Shown here piece after piece: positions 21,076 through 34,546 of a stretch of DNA of 64,000 nucleotides. The notes beneath the pieces were generated by a model. That model did not search any database. It was not told the origin of the DNA and saw only the letters and a program-made list of their open reading frames with translations. Location of the stretch: NCBI GenBank assembly GCA_023634235.1, contig JAMKCF010000088.1:124001-188000 (forward strand). Reading direction: 5' to 3'. A program made the position numbers and the translations under genes. How positions within the stretch are numbered: the first letter of the stretch is position 1; each line of letters begins with the position of its first letter. Source of the DNA: Pisaster brevispinus (lineage: Eukaryota; Echinodermata; Asteroidea; Forcipulatida; Asteriidae).

Positions 21076-21136
21076 AGAAATGTCTCCGGATAAATTAAGT
21101 CTATTCCAACATGAATGCTATCTTCAATCAGAGAAT
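21072..21136 (-). other. terminal cassette C0 of the minus-strand array
   Basis: Minus strand: acceptor 'ttctttttgcag' followed by a start related to the other cassettes (S-L-I-E-D-S-I-H versus S-L-V-E-E-S-I-H). The frame ends at TGA after about 21 codons and the usual donor half is absent. Position and structure suit a last exon, though truncation of a normal cassette is as likely. Confidence 0.4.
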
Positions 21137-21885
21137 CTGCAAAAAGAAGTAAGACACACTGTCTTAAACATTTATCAAATATTAAAAGTAGGAAAACATT
21201 ACAGCGCTTAAGGTTGGAGAGACTAGGCAACAGGAGCCTAACAGAAAACCAAAGACAGCACAAAGTTAGCTTTAAATAGTTTAACATGATAGAAACTACT
21301 CCTAATTCAATGAATAATCTGCAAACAAATTTTTGTTAATTTTTGAGGCACGCAACACGGGAGCCTCAAAGTAAACCAAGGACAGGTGGTGAATAGTTTA
21401 AAGGTCCAACAATCATTCAAGCGGCAAGTTATGAGAGACAAGACAACACTTGTTGCAGAAGAAATAATGAGACAGCACTGTCTAAAGACAGCAAAACTCC
21501 GGCTCATGAAAAATGTTAAAGTTGAAGACAACAAGAGCCTAAAAAACAAACAAAAACAGAACAACATCGGATCATGTAAAATTTGAAAGTTCAATAATCA
21601 TTCAGGTGCCAAGTTATGAGAGACAGGACAACATGCGAGTCAGAGAAAGTGAAGAGAAGGCACGACATTGTTTTGTTGACAATTTAAGAGTCTAAAATCA
21701 ACGCACAGGGCTAAACAACTGAGGAGAAAGGACCATGTTTAAGATGGCAAGTTATGAGGGACGGGAAAACACGAGGTTCAGAGAAAGTGATGAGACGACG
21801 CATCATTGCATCGTTAAAGAAATTTGATGTAGACACAGCCTTGAGGGTTGCTTACACTTAAAAGAATTTACATTTCTTAACATAC

Positions 21886-22000
21886 CTTAGAAGAGGAGGA
21901 AATGATGCATAGCCATCCCAAACATGACACTCCAACTTGACCTTGATAGCAGCAGCATCTCTTTGCTCATGATGAATGCTCTCTTCAACCAGTGAATGAT
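21886..22000 (-). other. cassette C1, 115 nt, fully open
   Basis: Acceptor AG (weaker, 'ttttggag') and donor 'gtatgtta'. With a phase of two leading bases the whole cassette is open, 37 codons including 'SLVEESIHHEQRDAAA' and 'WDGYASFPPLL'. Confidence 0.55.
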
Positions 22001-22520
22001 CTCCAAAAAGAAATAAGACACACTGTCATAAACACTTTTTCTAAAATTGTGCTTGGGCAAAATTTAAGAAGCAGTACAACACTAAGTAATTTGAGAGCTG
22101 ATAAATATTAGAGTCACAAGTTTTGATGGACTGGACAACTTGTGAGGGACAGGACAACACAATGTTCAGAGAAAATGAAGAAACAGCATCAAATTAGCTT
22201 GTGAACAATTTTATAAATGACCAATCATCACATCGGTTAATATTTGATGAACTTGACTGAAAACCCTCAAAGATGCTAAGTTACGAGGGACTGGACAACA
22301 TCAACTTCACAGAAAATGAAATGATGCCACACTTGGCTCTTGAAACAGCATAACATTGGTTCGAGAACAATTTCAGATTTGAAATATAATCATACCTCTT
22401 GTATTTTGAGGGACTACACAATAAGAGCCTAAAAGAAATCCAAAGACTGCACAACATCAGCTTAAGAATGTTTTAAGAGTTATGTGGTACAGGACAATAT
22501 AAGGTTTAAAATCAACATAC

Positions 22521-22647
22521 CTCAGGAAAAGAGGGAGTGATGCATAGTCATCCAAAAATGACGTTCTCAGTTGACCTGGATAGGAACATCTTCTCTTTGA
22601 AAGAAGCTTTGTCAATGATGGTTACTTCTTTGGAATCAATGAGTAAT
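22521..22647 (-). other. cassette C2, 127 nt
   Basis: Acceptor 'cttgtttgcag', donor 'gtatgttg'. Stop after seven codons in the shared frame. Nearly identical to C4 and C28. Confidence 0.55.
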
Positions 22648-22914
22648 CTGCAAACAAGATAACACACACTCTGTTGTAAACATTTATCAAATGACATCGT
22701 ATTTGAAGAAAATGACAAGACGGATCTGAAAGATTGAAGAGACGTCACAACAATGGCTTTTCAACATCTTCAGAGTTGAAATATCTTCACATCGGTTTAT
22801 TTTTGGACAACATGAGGTTCAGAGAAAATGATGAGACGACACTTCATTGCCTCGTGAACAATCTTCATGTAGAGGGTTGATTACACATAAAAGAATTGAC
22901 ATTTCTTAACATAC

Positions 22915-23026
22915 CTTAGAATAGGAGGCAGTGATGCACAGCCATCCTAAACATGACACTCCAACTTGACCTTGATAGCAGCAGCATCTTGCTCATGATG
23001 AATGCTCTCTTCAACCAGTGACTGAT
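22915..23026 (-). other. cassette C3, 112 nt
   Basis: C1-like ('SLVEESIHHEQ'). A single TAG replaces the Trp codon of the 'HVWDG' block. Donor 'gtatgtta'; acceptor as in C1. Confidence 0.55.
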
Positions 23027-23441
23027 CTCCAAAAAGAAATCAGACACACTATCATAAACACTTTTTCTAAAAGTGTGCTTGGGCAAAATTTAAGAAGCAG
23101 TACAACACTGGCATGTAAGTAATTTGAGAGCTGATAAATATTAGAGTCACAAGTTTTGAAGGACAAGTTGTGAGGGACAGGACAACGAAATGTTCTGAGA
23201 AAATGAAGAAACATCATCAAATTAGCTTGTGAACAATTTTATAAATGACCAATCATCACATCGGTTATTATTTGATGAACTTTACGGAAAACCCTCAAAG
23301 ATGCTAAGTTACGAGGGACTGGACAACATGGGGTTCCAAGAAGTTGAAGAGAAGGCACATCATTGTTTCACAGACAATTAAAAAGATGAAAATCCATGCG
23401 CAGCTATAAAGAACTACGAAGAAATAACAAAATCAACATAC

Positions 23442-23568
23442 CTCAGGAAAAGAGGGAGTGATGCATAGTCATCCAAAAATGATGTTCTCAGTTGACCTGG
23501 ATAGGAACATCTTCTCTTTGAAAGAAGCTTTGTCAATGATGGTTACTTCTTTGGAATCAATGACTAAT
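23442..23568 (-). other. cassette C4, 127 nt
   Basis: Near-duplicate of C2 with intact acceptor and donor, part of a local duplication of about 0.9 kb. Confidence 0.55.
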
Positions 23569-23929
23569 CTGCAAACAAGATAACACACGTTGTCTTAAAC
23601 ATTGTATTAATAGTCATTATGTGAATAATCTGCAAACAAAAAAAGGCATACTGTCGTAAACATTTATCAAATGACAAGACGTTTGAAGAAGATGAAGAGA
23701 CAGCACAACAGAGGCTTATTAACAACTTAAGAGTTGAAATATCATTAAATATCTTAGATTTAGAGGTTTGAAAATAATTTGAGAGTTGAACAATCATTAA
23801 GGTGCCACATTGTGAGGGACAGGACAACATGAGGTTCAAAAAAATTGAGGAGATGGCACAACATTGCATCGTGAACAAATTAAGAGTTGAAATGTCACTA
23901 CATCTCTCAGAATTTGGGGTACTACACAA

Positions 23930-23988
23930 TCTTCGTTTGTAAACAAGCTTTGTCAATGATGGATACTTCTTTTGATTCAGTGAATAAT
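23930..23988 (-). other. truncated cassette (5' half only)
   Basis: Acceptor side present ('ttttgtaaacag' before ATTATTCACTGA); the donor half is replaced by monomer sequence. Confidence 0.45.
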
Positions 23989-24689
23989 CTGTTTACAAAA
24001 TAAGACACACTAATGTAAACACTAATCAAATGACATCATAATCAAATAAAATGAAAAGGCGACACAACAGTGGCTCATGATTAAATACATGGAAAATCAT
24101 TAAAGTGCTGACATTTTGAAAAACTAGACAAAAGGAGCCTCAAAGAAAACCAAAGACAGCAGAACATCAACTTATGAATAATTTGAAAGTTCCACAATCT
24201 CTTAAGTGGCAAGTTATGAGGTACAGGACAACCCAAGGTTCAGACAAAATGATGACAGGGCACAACATTTGCTCCTGAACTATTTAAAAGTTGAACATTT
24301 ATTGAGGTGCTAAGTTATGAGGGACTGGACAAAGTCAAATTCACAGAAGATAAAGAGCCTCACAAACATCACTACATCTCTCAGAATTTAAGGGGCTACA
24401 CAACAAGAGCCTAGGAGAAAACAAGGTAGCCTGACATCAGTATGTGAATAATTTGAGAGTTGAACAATCATTAAGGTTGCAAGTTAAGCCGGACTGGACA
24501 ACAAGACAATCAGAGAAAATGAAGCGATGTCACAACATTGGCTCCGGGGCAAATTTCAAGGTTGAAATATCATCGCATCCCTTAGATTTTGAGAGACAAC
24601 ACAATAAGAGCCTTAAAGAACTCCAAAACATTTATCAAAGGACATCATGTTTCAAGGAATGAACAGAGAAATTACATTTTTCAACCTAC

Positions 24690-24814
24690 CTCAGAAAACG
24701 AGGGAGTGATGCGTAGATTCAAAAAACTAAATTCCCAGTTGACTTAGATAGGATCATCTTGTGATGAAACAAGCTTTGTCGGTGATGGATACTTCTCTTG
24801 ATTCAGTGAATAAC
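24690..24814 (-). other. cassette C5, 125 nt
   Basis: Acceptor changed to 'ttgtttaaag', donor 'gtaggttg'. A TAA interrupts the shared frame mid-way. Paralogue of C13. Confidence 0.5.
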
Positions 24815-26529
24815 CTTTAAACAAAATAAGACACACTAATGTAATCATTTATCAAATGACAAGTTGCTTGAAGAAAATGAAGAGATGGCACAACACTGGC
24901 TGTAAAACAAATTAAGAGTAGGAAGACCTTAGAATGTTGAAATTTGAGAAACTAGACAACATAAGCCTCAAAGTAAACCAAAGACAGGACAACATTGACT
25001 CATTAATAATTTAAAAGATCACATATCATTTAAGTGGCAAGTTATGAGGTACACTGTACAGGACAATCAAAGGTTCAGAAGAAATAATGAGAAGGCACAA
25101 ATTTGGCTACTGAACAATTTAAGAGTTGAGATGTCATTACATCTATCACATTTTAAGGGATTACAATATAGGAAACCAAAGATAAACACACTGTCTTTGA
25201 CAATTATCGAAGGACATTATGTTTGAAAAAAATGAACAGACGCCCCAACAGTGAAGCAAATCATAAGAGCACTGAAATTGTTTAGGGACTAGACAACATG
25301 AGCCTCAAGAAAAAACTAAAGACAGCACAACATTGACTCGGAAATATTTTGAGAGTGGAACAATTTTGAAGGTGGTAAGTTTTGAGGTATGAGACAACAT
25401 TAAGTTCAGAGAAAATGATGAGACGGCAAAACATTGGCTTGTGAAAAATTTAGAACTGAGATAGATCTCTTAGACTTTGAGGTACTACACAATAAGAGCC
25501 CTGAAAACAAAACCCACAAAGACAGCACAACATTGGCTCATAAATAATTTTAGAGTTGAACAATCATTAAGGTGCCAAGTTATAAGGAATTGGACAACAT
25601 CAAATTCACAGAAAATGAAAAGATGCCACACTTGGCTCTTCAAACAGCATAACATTGGTTCGAGAACAATTTCAGACTTGAAATATAATCATACCTCTTA
25701 TATTTTGAGGGACTACACAATAAGAGCCAAAAAGAAATCCAAAGACTGCACAACATCAAGTAAAGGACAATATAAGGTTAAAAAAAGGAACAATTTTAGA
25801 GTTAAAATATCCTTAGATTTATAACATTTGGAGGATCTACACAAAAAGGTTCTAAACAAACTGAAATAGCACAACAGCGGCTTCAAAATAATTTGAGAGT
25901 TGAACAATAATTAAGGTGATAAGTTTTGAGGGACTGGACAACATGGGGTTTAAAGAAATTGAAGAGATGTCACAACAATGGCTCTTCAACATCTTCAGAG
26001 TTGAAAATCATCACAGTGGTTAATTTTTCAGGAACTTGACAACAGCAGGTGGCAAAGTATGAGGGTCACAGGACAAAATCAGGTTCAGAGAAAATGATAA
26101 GATGGCACAGCATTGGCTTGTGAACAATTTTAGAGTTGAAATATCATTACATCACTCAGATTTTGAGGGACTACACAACAACAGCCTAAAAACACCAAAG
26201 ACAGCACAATATCAGCTTGTGAATAATAAGAGACTTAAACAATCATTAAGGTGCCAAGTTATGACAGACTGCACAAAAAGGGTTTTCAGAAATTGAAGAG
26301 ACGGCCGAAAATTGTTTCATGGACAATTAAAAAGTTGAAAATCAATGCACTGGGCTAAGCAACTAAGGAGAAATGACCATTATTAACATGGCAATTTATC
26401 AGGAACAGATTGACATGTGGTTCCTAGAAATTGAAGAGATTTCACCACATTGATTTGAGAACGATTAAAGAGTTGAAAATCATTGTGCAAGGATTAAGAA
26501 CTTGGGAGAAATGACATTTTTCAACTTAC

Positions 26530-26641
26530 CTCAGAAAAGGAGTGAGAGATGCATAGCCATCCTAAACATGACACTCCAACTTGACCTTGATAGAAGCATC
26601 TCTTAGCTCTTGATGAATGCTCTCTTCAACCAGTGAATAGT
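26530..26641 (-). other. cassette C6, 112 nt
   Basis: Acceptor 'tttggttttgcag', donor 'gtaagttg'. Open except for the same Trp-to-TAG change as C3. Confidence 0.55.
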
Positions 26642-27989
26642 CTGCAAAACCAAATAAGACACACTGTCATAAACACTTTATCTAAAATTGTGCTTGGGCA
26701 AAATTTAAGAAGCAGCACAACACCAGCGTATGAGTATTTTGAACATTGAGTTTGCCAAATAGACAGCAAGAAATCCAAATACAGCGCAGCATCAGCTCTG
26801 AAATACTTTGAGAGCTGATAATTATTAGAGGCACAATTTTTGAAGGACTGGACAATATATTTTCGAAAAATTGAAAAGACTGCACAACATCAGCTATTTA
26901 AAGTTAAAAACATATGACTTGTAATTTTCTGCAAACAAAAAAAGTCTAAATATGTTCCTAGACATTTTATCACTAGTAATCACAAAGGAGGGAACAATTT
27001 GAGATTGTAAACTGTTTGGGATTTAAAATAGCATTATATTTCTATGTTTTGAGAGACTAGATAACATGAGTCTCAATGTCAACCAAAAACAGCACAAGAT
27101 CAGCTCAATAATCATTTAGGTGCCAAGTTATGAGAGACTGGACAACATGAGGTTTCCAGAAATTAAAGAGAGGGCACAACATTAATTGATAAAACAATTA
27201 AAGAGCTGAAAATCGTTGCACAGATAATTTGAGTTATTTGAGAGCAGATAAATATTAGATTCATAAGTTTTGAAGGACTGGACAAGATGTTTTAGGGAAA
27301 GTGAAAAGACTGCACACCATCAGCTATTCAGAATTAAAAACGTATGAGTTGTAAGATTCTGCAAACAAACTAACACACATGGTCTTAAACATTTTATTAA
27401 CAGTCATTATGTGAATAATCTGCAAACAAAATAAGACACACTGTCGTAAACATTTCATCAAATGTCATCATGCTTGAAGAAATTGAAGAGACGGCAGAAC
27501 AGTGGTTAGGAACAATTTTAGGGTTAAACATTTTATCAATACTCATCACGCTGGAGGAACAATTTGAGATTTGTAATATCATTAGATTGCTGTTATCTGA
27601 ATAAAGATAAATTTAAAGAAATAAATTGTAGAGTTGTGAAGTTGAATAATTTGCCACTTAAAAGTGGCAAATTATGAGGGGCAGGACAACATAAGGTTGA
27701 TAGAAATTGAAGAGACGTCATAACATTGGCCCTTGATCAATTTAGGATCTGAAATATCAACACATTGGTTAATTTTTAAAGGACTCCAGAACAGAAGCCC
27801 TGAAAACAGCACGACATTGGATCAGGAACAATTTGAAAGTTCAACAATCTTTTGGTAAAGGACAAAATAAACTCCTATCAAATGGCACAACACATTGGCT
27901 CAAGAACAATTTTAGAGTTGAAATATTATTACATCTCTAAGATTATAAAAGACTAGACAACAACAGACTTTAAAAAAAACTCAAACACC

Positions 27990-28059
27990 AAGATAGAAGC
28001 ATCTTCTGATGAAAGAAGCTTGGTCCATAGTGGATACTTCTCTTGAATCAGTGAATGAT
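27990..28059 (-). other. truncated cassette (5' half only)
   Basis: Acceptor 'ttgtttgcag' then about 70 nt of cassette ('SLIQEKYPLWTKLLSSEDAS' frame open). Paralogue at 46541-46612. Confidence 0.45.
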
Positions 28060-29293
28060 CTGCAAACAAAAGTGCTGCTGTATACTTTTCATGAAATATC
28101 ATCATACTCGAAGAAAATGAAGAGACGGCACAACATTGCTCCATAAAAAATGTAAGAGTAAAATAATTAGAGCGTTGAAATTTTGAAGGACTAGACAATA
28201 TGAGCCTCAAAGAAAACCAAAGACATCACAACATCTGCTTGAGAATAACGTGAGAGTGGAACTAGTTTGAAGTGGCAAGTTATGATGGACTGAGGTTCAG
28301 AGGAAATGAAATGAGACGGCAAAAGATTGGCTCGTGAACAATTTAAGAGTTGAAATATCATCACGTGGATTAATTTTTAAGGACTTGACAACAAGAACCT
28401 CAAAGAAAACCAAAGACAGAAAAACATCGGATCATATATAATTTAAAGTTCAATAATCATTTAGGTGCCATTAGGTATGAGAGACTGGACAAAATGAGGT
28501 TTCCAGAAATTGAACAGAACTACATTGATTCATGATAAATTAAAGAATTGAAAATCAATGCGCAGAGAAAAAATATTAAGGAAATTTTTTTAAATGATTA
28601 GACGATGCATCATTGCCTCGTAAACAAATTAAGAGTTGAAATGTCATTACATCTCAAAGATTTCGAGGGACTACCCAATAAGAGCCCAAAGGAAAACAAA
28701 GACAGGACATTGGCTTAAGAATAACAAACGAAATAACACACATACTCGTAAACATTTTGTCAATCGTCATCATGCGGGGGGAGACACAAGAAACAGTACA
28801 ACATCGCCACGTGAAGAATGTAAGATTTGAAATATCATTAGATTGCTATTTTTTGAGAGACTATACAAACCAAAGACAACACAACATTGGCTCGTGAATA
28901 TTTTGTCCAACAATTATTTAGGTGGCAACTTATGAGGAATGGGGCAACATAAGATTTAGAGAAAATGATGAGACAGCACAACATTGGCTCGTAAACAGCT
29001 TTAGAGTTGACAAATTATCACATCGGTTAGTTTTGGATGGACTCGACAAATCGAGCCTAAAAAAATGGTTTTTTTTTAAGTACACCTTTGGATTCTAATA
29101 AATTGAGAGTTGAACAATCATGAAGTTACTGAGGAACAAGTTATGAGGCAAGTTATGAGGGACTGGACGAAATGAGGTTCAGAGAAAATGAAGAGATGCT
29201 GCAACATTATTTATCATATCAAGTAATAAACCACATAGGAAACTGACTTGGTAAATTTTTAATAATTTGTGTTTTTTTAAACAAAGAAAAATT

Positions 29294-29359
29294 GACAGGA
29301 GTGGGACTTGAACCAAAGACCTCTGGATTAACGTGCCGGTGCTCTACCAACTGAGCAAC
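29294..29359 (-). repeat. tRNA-Asn-like relic
   Basis: Minus strand: D-arm GCTCAGTTGGTAGAGC with a perfect 4-bp stem, anticodon GTT, B box GGTTCAAGTCC. The acceptor stem does not pair, so it is a tRNA-derived repeat. An equivalent copy lies at 47783-47848 within a larger duplicated block. Confidence 0.6.
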
Positions 29360-29441
29360 ATTTTTTTTGTGAACAATTAAAGAATTTAAAATCATTGTGT
29401 AGGGTTACAGAACTAAGGAGAAATTAAATTTGTCAACAAAC

Positions 29442-29569
29442 CTCAGAAAAGGAGGGAGCCAAGCATAGCCATCCAAAAACATGACATTCCAAGTCAACCT
29501 AGATAGAAGCATCTTCTGATGCAACAAGCTTTGTCAATGATGGATACTTCTCTTGAATCAGTAAACAAT
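29442..29569 (-). other. cassette C7, 128 nt
   Basis: Acceptor 'tttttgtgcag', donor 'gtttgttg'. Frame broken by TAG and a +1 length. Confidence 0.5.
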
Positions 29570-29988
29570 CTGCACAAAAAATAATCAAATCAAATGTCAT
29601 CATGCTTGAAGAAAATGATGAGATGTCACAACAGTGGCTCCAGAACAAATTTAAGAATTGGAAAAACACTAGAGCTTTTAAATTTTGAGGGACTGAATAA
29701 TGTGAGTCTCAAAGAAAATCCAAGAGAACACAAAAACGACTTGTGAATAATTTGAAAGTTCAATAATCATTTTGGTGGCAAGTCATGAGCGACAGGCAAC
29801 ACAAGGTTCAGAAAAAAATGAAAAGTTGACACAACATTGGATCGCAAACAATGTAAGAGATGAAATATCATCACATATCTTCAGAGAAAAGGATGATATG
29901 GAACGACAATGGCTCTTGAATAATTTAAGAGATGAAAATCATTGCGCTTGGTTTAGGATCTAAAGAAAAATGAAATTGTTCATTATAC

Positions 29989-30106
29989 CTTAGAGAATGA
30001 GGGCGTGATGCATAGTAATCCCCAAAAATGGCATTCCCAGTTGACCTTGACAAAAGCATCTTCTGAAGAAAGAACCTTGGACACTACTTTTCAATCAATC
30101 AATAAT
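29989..30106 (-). other. cassette C8, 118 nt
   Basis: Acceptor 'ttgtttgcag', donor 'gtataatg'. Shared frame closed near the start. Related to C10 and C26. Confidence 0.5.
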
Positions 30107-30724
30107 CTGCAAACAAAATAAGACACACTTTTGTAAATATTTATCAAATGTCATGGTTGGAGAAATTGAAGAATTGTTTCATGAACAATTAAAGAGTTGA
30201 AAATCAATTCACAGAGCTAGACAACTAAACAGAAATGACCATCAATAAGATAGCCAGTTGTGAGGGACATGACAACATGAGCTTAAGAGAAAATGATAAG
30301 ACGGCACAACATTGGCTCCGGAACTATTTTAGAGTTCAAGTATAATTACATCTCTAAGATTTTGATGTACTACACAACAAAAGCTATAAAAAACCAAAGA
30401 TAGCACAACATTAGCTTGTGTGTAATTTGAAAGTTGATCAATAATTAAGGTGTTACGTAATGAGGGATCGGACAACATGGGGTTCCGAAAAAGTAAAAAA
30501 GCACAACATGTTTTGTTGACAATTTCAGAGTCTAAAATCAATGCACAGGGCTAAACAACTGAGGAGAAATTACCATTAATAAGATGGCAAGTTATAAGGG
30601 ACAGGAAAACATGAGGTTCAGAGAAAATGATGAGACGAATCATCACTGCCTCGTAAACAATCTTCATGTAGACACAGCCTTGAGGAATGCTTGCACTTAA
30701 AACAATTGACATTTCTTAACATAC

Positions 30725-30851
30725 CTTAGAAGAAGAGGAAGTGATGCATAGCCATCTCAAACATCATATTCAAAGTTGACCTAGATAGAAGCATCTTCTG
30801 ATGAAAGAAGCTTTGTCTATGATGGATACTTCTCTTGAAACAGTAAATTAT
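30725..30851 (-). other. cassette C9, 127 nt
   Basis: Acceptor 'ttgtttgcag', donor 'gtatgtta'. TAG at the position of the usual TTG (Leu) codon. Its flank 'cacagttgtaaaag' is the empty site for the LINE at 50120. Confidence 0.55.
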
Positions 30852-31274
30852 CTGCAAACAAAATAAGTTTCACAGTTGTAAAAGTTTCTTCAAATGTCAT
30901 TATGCTTGAAAAAAAGATGAGACGTCACAACAGTGGCTCCAGAACAAATTGAAGAATTGAAAAACACTAGAGCGTTTAAATTTTGAGGGACTGAACAATG
31001 TGAGTCTCAAAGAAAATCCAAGAGAGCACAACAACAAATTTGAAAGTTCAATAATCATTTAGGTGGCAAGTTATGAGTGACAGGCAACATAAGACTCAGA
31101 AAAAAAATGAGACGACACAACATTGGCTCGCAAACAATGTGAGAGTTGAAATATCATCACATACCTTCAGAGAAAATGATGAGATGGAACGACATTGGCT
31201 CTTGAACAATTTAAGAGTTGAAAATCATTGCGCTTGGTTTAAGAACTAAGGAGAAATGAAATGTTTCATTATAC

Positions 31275-31391
31275 TATAGAGAAGGAGGGAGTGATGCATA
31301 GCAATCCCAAATATAGCATTCCCTGTTGACCTTGACAAAAGCATCTTCTGAAGAAAGAACCTTGGACACTACTATTGAAGCAATGAATAAT
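31275..31391 (-). other. cassette C10, 117 nt
   Basis: Acceptor 'tttgtttgcag', donor 'gtataatg'. C8 and C26 subgroup; early stop in the shared frame. Confidence 0.5.
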
Positions 31392-32011
31392 CTGCAAACA
31401 AACTAAATCACACTTTTGTTAATATTTATCAAATGTCATCATGCTTGGAGAAATTGAAGAATCGTCACAACATTGTTTCATGAACAATTAAAGAGTTGAA
31501 AAGTAATTCACAGAGCTAGACAACTAAGAGGAAATTACCATCAATAAGGTGGCAAGTTGTGAGGGACATGACAACATGAGGATCAGAGAAAATGATAAAA
31601 TGGCACAACATTGGCTCCAGAACTATTTTAGAGGTGAAATGTAATAACATCTCTAAGATTTTGAGGTGCTACACAACAAAAGCTATAAAAACATTAGCTT
31701 GTGTGTGTAATTTGAAAGTTGAACAATAATTAAGGTGCTAAGTTATGAGGGACTGGACAACATGGGGTTCCGTTGTTTTGTTGACAATTTAAGAGTCTAA
31801 AATCAATGCAGAGGGCTAAACAATTAATGAGAAATAACCATTATTAAAATGGCAAGTAATGAGGGACAGGAAAACATGAGGTTCAGAGAAAATGATGAGA
31901 TGACTCATCATTGCCTCGTGAACAATCTTCATTGTGAGTATGACTTCAATCTTTGTAGACACAGCCTTGAGGGTTGCTTACACTTTAAAGAACTGACATT
32001 TCTTAACATAC

Positions 32012-32090
32012 CTCAGAAGCGGATGCAGTGATGCATAGCCATCCCAAACATGACACTCCAACTTGACCTTGATAGAAGCATCTTCATTTA
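32012..32090 (-). other. truncated cassette C11 (3' half only)
   Basis: Donor 'gtatgtta' present; the acceptor half is replaced by monomer sequence. Confidence 0.45.
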
Positions 32091-32253
32091 AGAGTTTGAA
32101 GAATAATTAAGGTGCTAAGTTTTGAGGGACTGGACAACATGTGGTTTCGAAAATTAAAGAGACGGCACAACATTGTTTCATGGTAAATGAAAAAGTCTAA
32201 AATCATTGCGTAGAATTAAAGAACTACAAAGGAAAAATTACATTTTTCACTAC

Positions 32254-32380
32254 CTCAGAAAAGGAGCGAGTGATGCACAGTAATCCAAGTTTGACATTCC
32301 CCTTGTGACCTTAATGAGAACATCTTTGGATGAAAGAAGCTTTGTCCATGATGGATTCTTCTCTCGATTCAGTAAATAAT
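32254..32380 (-). other. cassette C12, 127 nt, fully open
   Basis: Donor 'gtagtg' and acceptor 'cggtgcag'. The shared frame is open throughout ('NREKNPSWTKLLSSKD', ending 'YCASLAPFLR'). Confidence 0.55.
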
Positions 32381-33792
32381 CTGCACCGAAATGAAACACT
32401 GTCATAAACATCTCATCAAATGTCATTATGTTTGAAAAAATGAAGAGACGGCACAACAGTTGCACATGATCAAATTAGGAGTTGGAAATCATTAGAGCGC
32501 TGAAGTTTTGAGAATCTAGACAACAGCTTCAAAGAAAACCAAGGCAGGACAACATCAGCTCATGAGAAATTTGAAAGTTCAACAATCATTTATGTGGCAA
32601 GTTATGAGGGACTGAACAAAATGAGGTTCACAAAAAATGAAACGAGACGGCACAAGATTGGCTCATGAACATTTTAGAGTTGAAATATTTGTACATCTCT
32701 TATATTTGGAGAGACTACACATTGTTTCGTAAACAATTAAAGAGTTGAAAATCAAAGCACAGGCCTACACAACTGAGGAGTTTTGCCCAAATTAAGATGG
32801 CAAGTTATAAGGGACAGGAGGTTAAAAAAAATGAATTGAGACGGCACAAGATTGGCCCCATCATCAATTTAATAGTTAAAATATCATTATATTATTTAAT
32901 TTTGAGGACTTGACAACAAGAGCCTTAACAAATCAATGAGAGTACATCAGCTTGTGAATAATTTGAGAAGTGTACAAAAATAAATGTGGCAAGTTAAGAC
33001 GAACCGCACTGCATGAATCTTACAAAAATTTAAGAGAAGGCAAATTATTGGCTCTTGAACAATTTAAGAGTTGATATATCATCACATCGTATTAATTTTT
33101 GAGGTTCTCGACAATAGGGGCTTCAAAGAAAACCAATGGCAGCAAAATATCAACTCGTGAATAATTTGAAAGTTCAACAATCATTTAAGTGGCAAGTTAT
33201 GAGGTACAGGACAACCAAAGATTCAGAAAAAATGATGAGAGGGCACAACATTGGCTCGTGAACAATTTGAGAGTTGAACAATCATTGAGGTGCCAAGTTA
33301 TGAGGGACTGGACAATGTCCAATTCACAAAAAAATATGAGACAGCACAACATTGGCTTGTGAATTTTTTTAGAGTTGAAACATCATCTCATCTCTAAGAA
33401 TTTTAGGGACTACGCAATAAGAGCCTTAAAGAAACCAAAAGATAGCCCGTCATCAGTATGTGTAAAATTTGAGAATTGAAAAATCATTAAGGTGCTAAAT
33501 TGTGAGGGACTGGACAACACGACAATCAGAAAAAATGAAGAAAAGTCACAACATTGGCTCTTGAAAAATTTCAAGGTTGAAAAATCATCACTTTCCTTAG
33601 ATTTTGAGGAAACGATACAACAAGAGCCTCAAAGAAAACCAAACATAGACACACTGTCGTTAACATCTATCAAAGGACATCATGTTATAAAAAATGAACA
33701 GACAGTACAACAGTGGTTCGTGAACAAATTAGAAGGTGCCATTCATTGCGCAGAGATCAAGAACTACGGCGAAATGACTTTTTTCAACCTAC

Positions 33793-33923
33793 CTCAGAAA
33801 ACAAGGGAGTGATGCATAGATTCAAAAAACTATATATATATTCCCAATTGACCTCGATAAGAACGTCTTGTGATGAAACAAGCTTTGTCGATGATGGATA
33901 CTTCTCTTGATTCAGTGAATAAC
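33793..33923 (-). other. cassette C13, 131 nt
   Basis: C5 paralogue with a (TA)n insertion inside the cassette and the same altered acceptor 'cttaaag'. Confidence 0.5.
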
Positions 33924-34432
33924 CTTTAAGCAAAATAAGAGACACTGATGTAACTATTTATCAAATGAGAAGATGTTTGAAGAAAATGAAGAGATGGCAC
34001 AACACACTGGCTGTAAAACAAAATAAAAGTAGAGAGTCCTTAAAGCTCTTAAATTTTTAGAGAAACTAAACAACATGAGCCTCAAGAAAACCAAAGACAG
34101 AACAACATTGACTCATGAATAATTTTAAAGATCAAAAATCATTTAAGTGGCAAGTTATGAGGTACAGGACAACCAAAGGTTGAGAAAAAAATGATGAGAG
34201 GGCACAACATTGGCTGGCGAACAATTTAAGAGTTGAAATGTCATTACATTTATCAGATTCATGTTTGAAAAAAATGAACCGACGGCACAACAGTGTCTGG
34301 CGAACAAATTAGAAGTTGGAATTCATTAGAGCCCTACAATTTTGAGAGACTAGACAAAAGGAGCCTCAAAGAAAATCAAAGACAGCACAACAGAGATGAC
34401 AAACTAAAGAAAATTGACACTTTCAAACAAAC

Positions 34433-34546
34433 CTCAGAAAAAGAGGGAGTGATGCAGTCATAAAGGAATGTCGACCTTGATACGAACATCTTCTGATGAA
34501 AGAAACTTTATCAATGATGGATGCTTCTCTTGAATCAGTGAACAAT
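34433..34546 (-). other. cassette C14, 114 nt
   Basis: Donor 'gtttgttt', acceptor 'tttgtttggag'. An internal deletion changes the frame. Confidence 0.5.
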
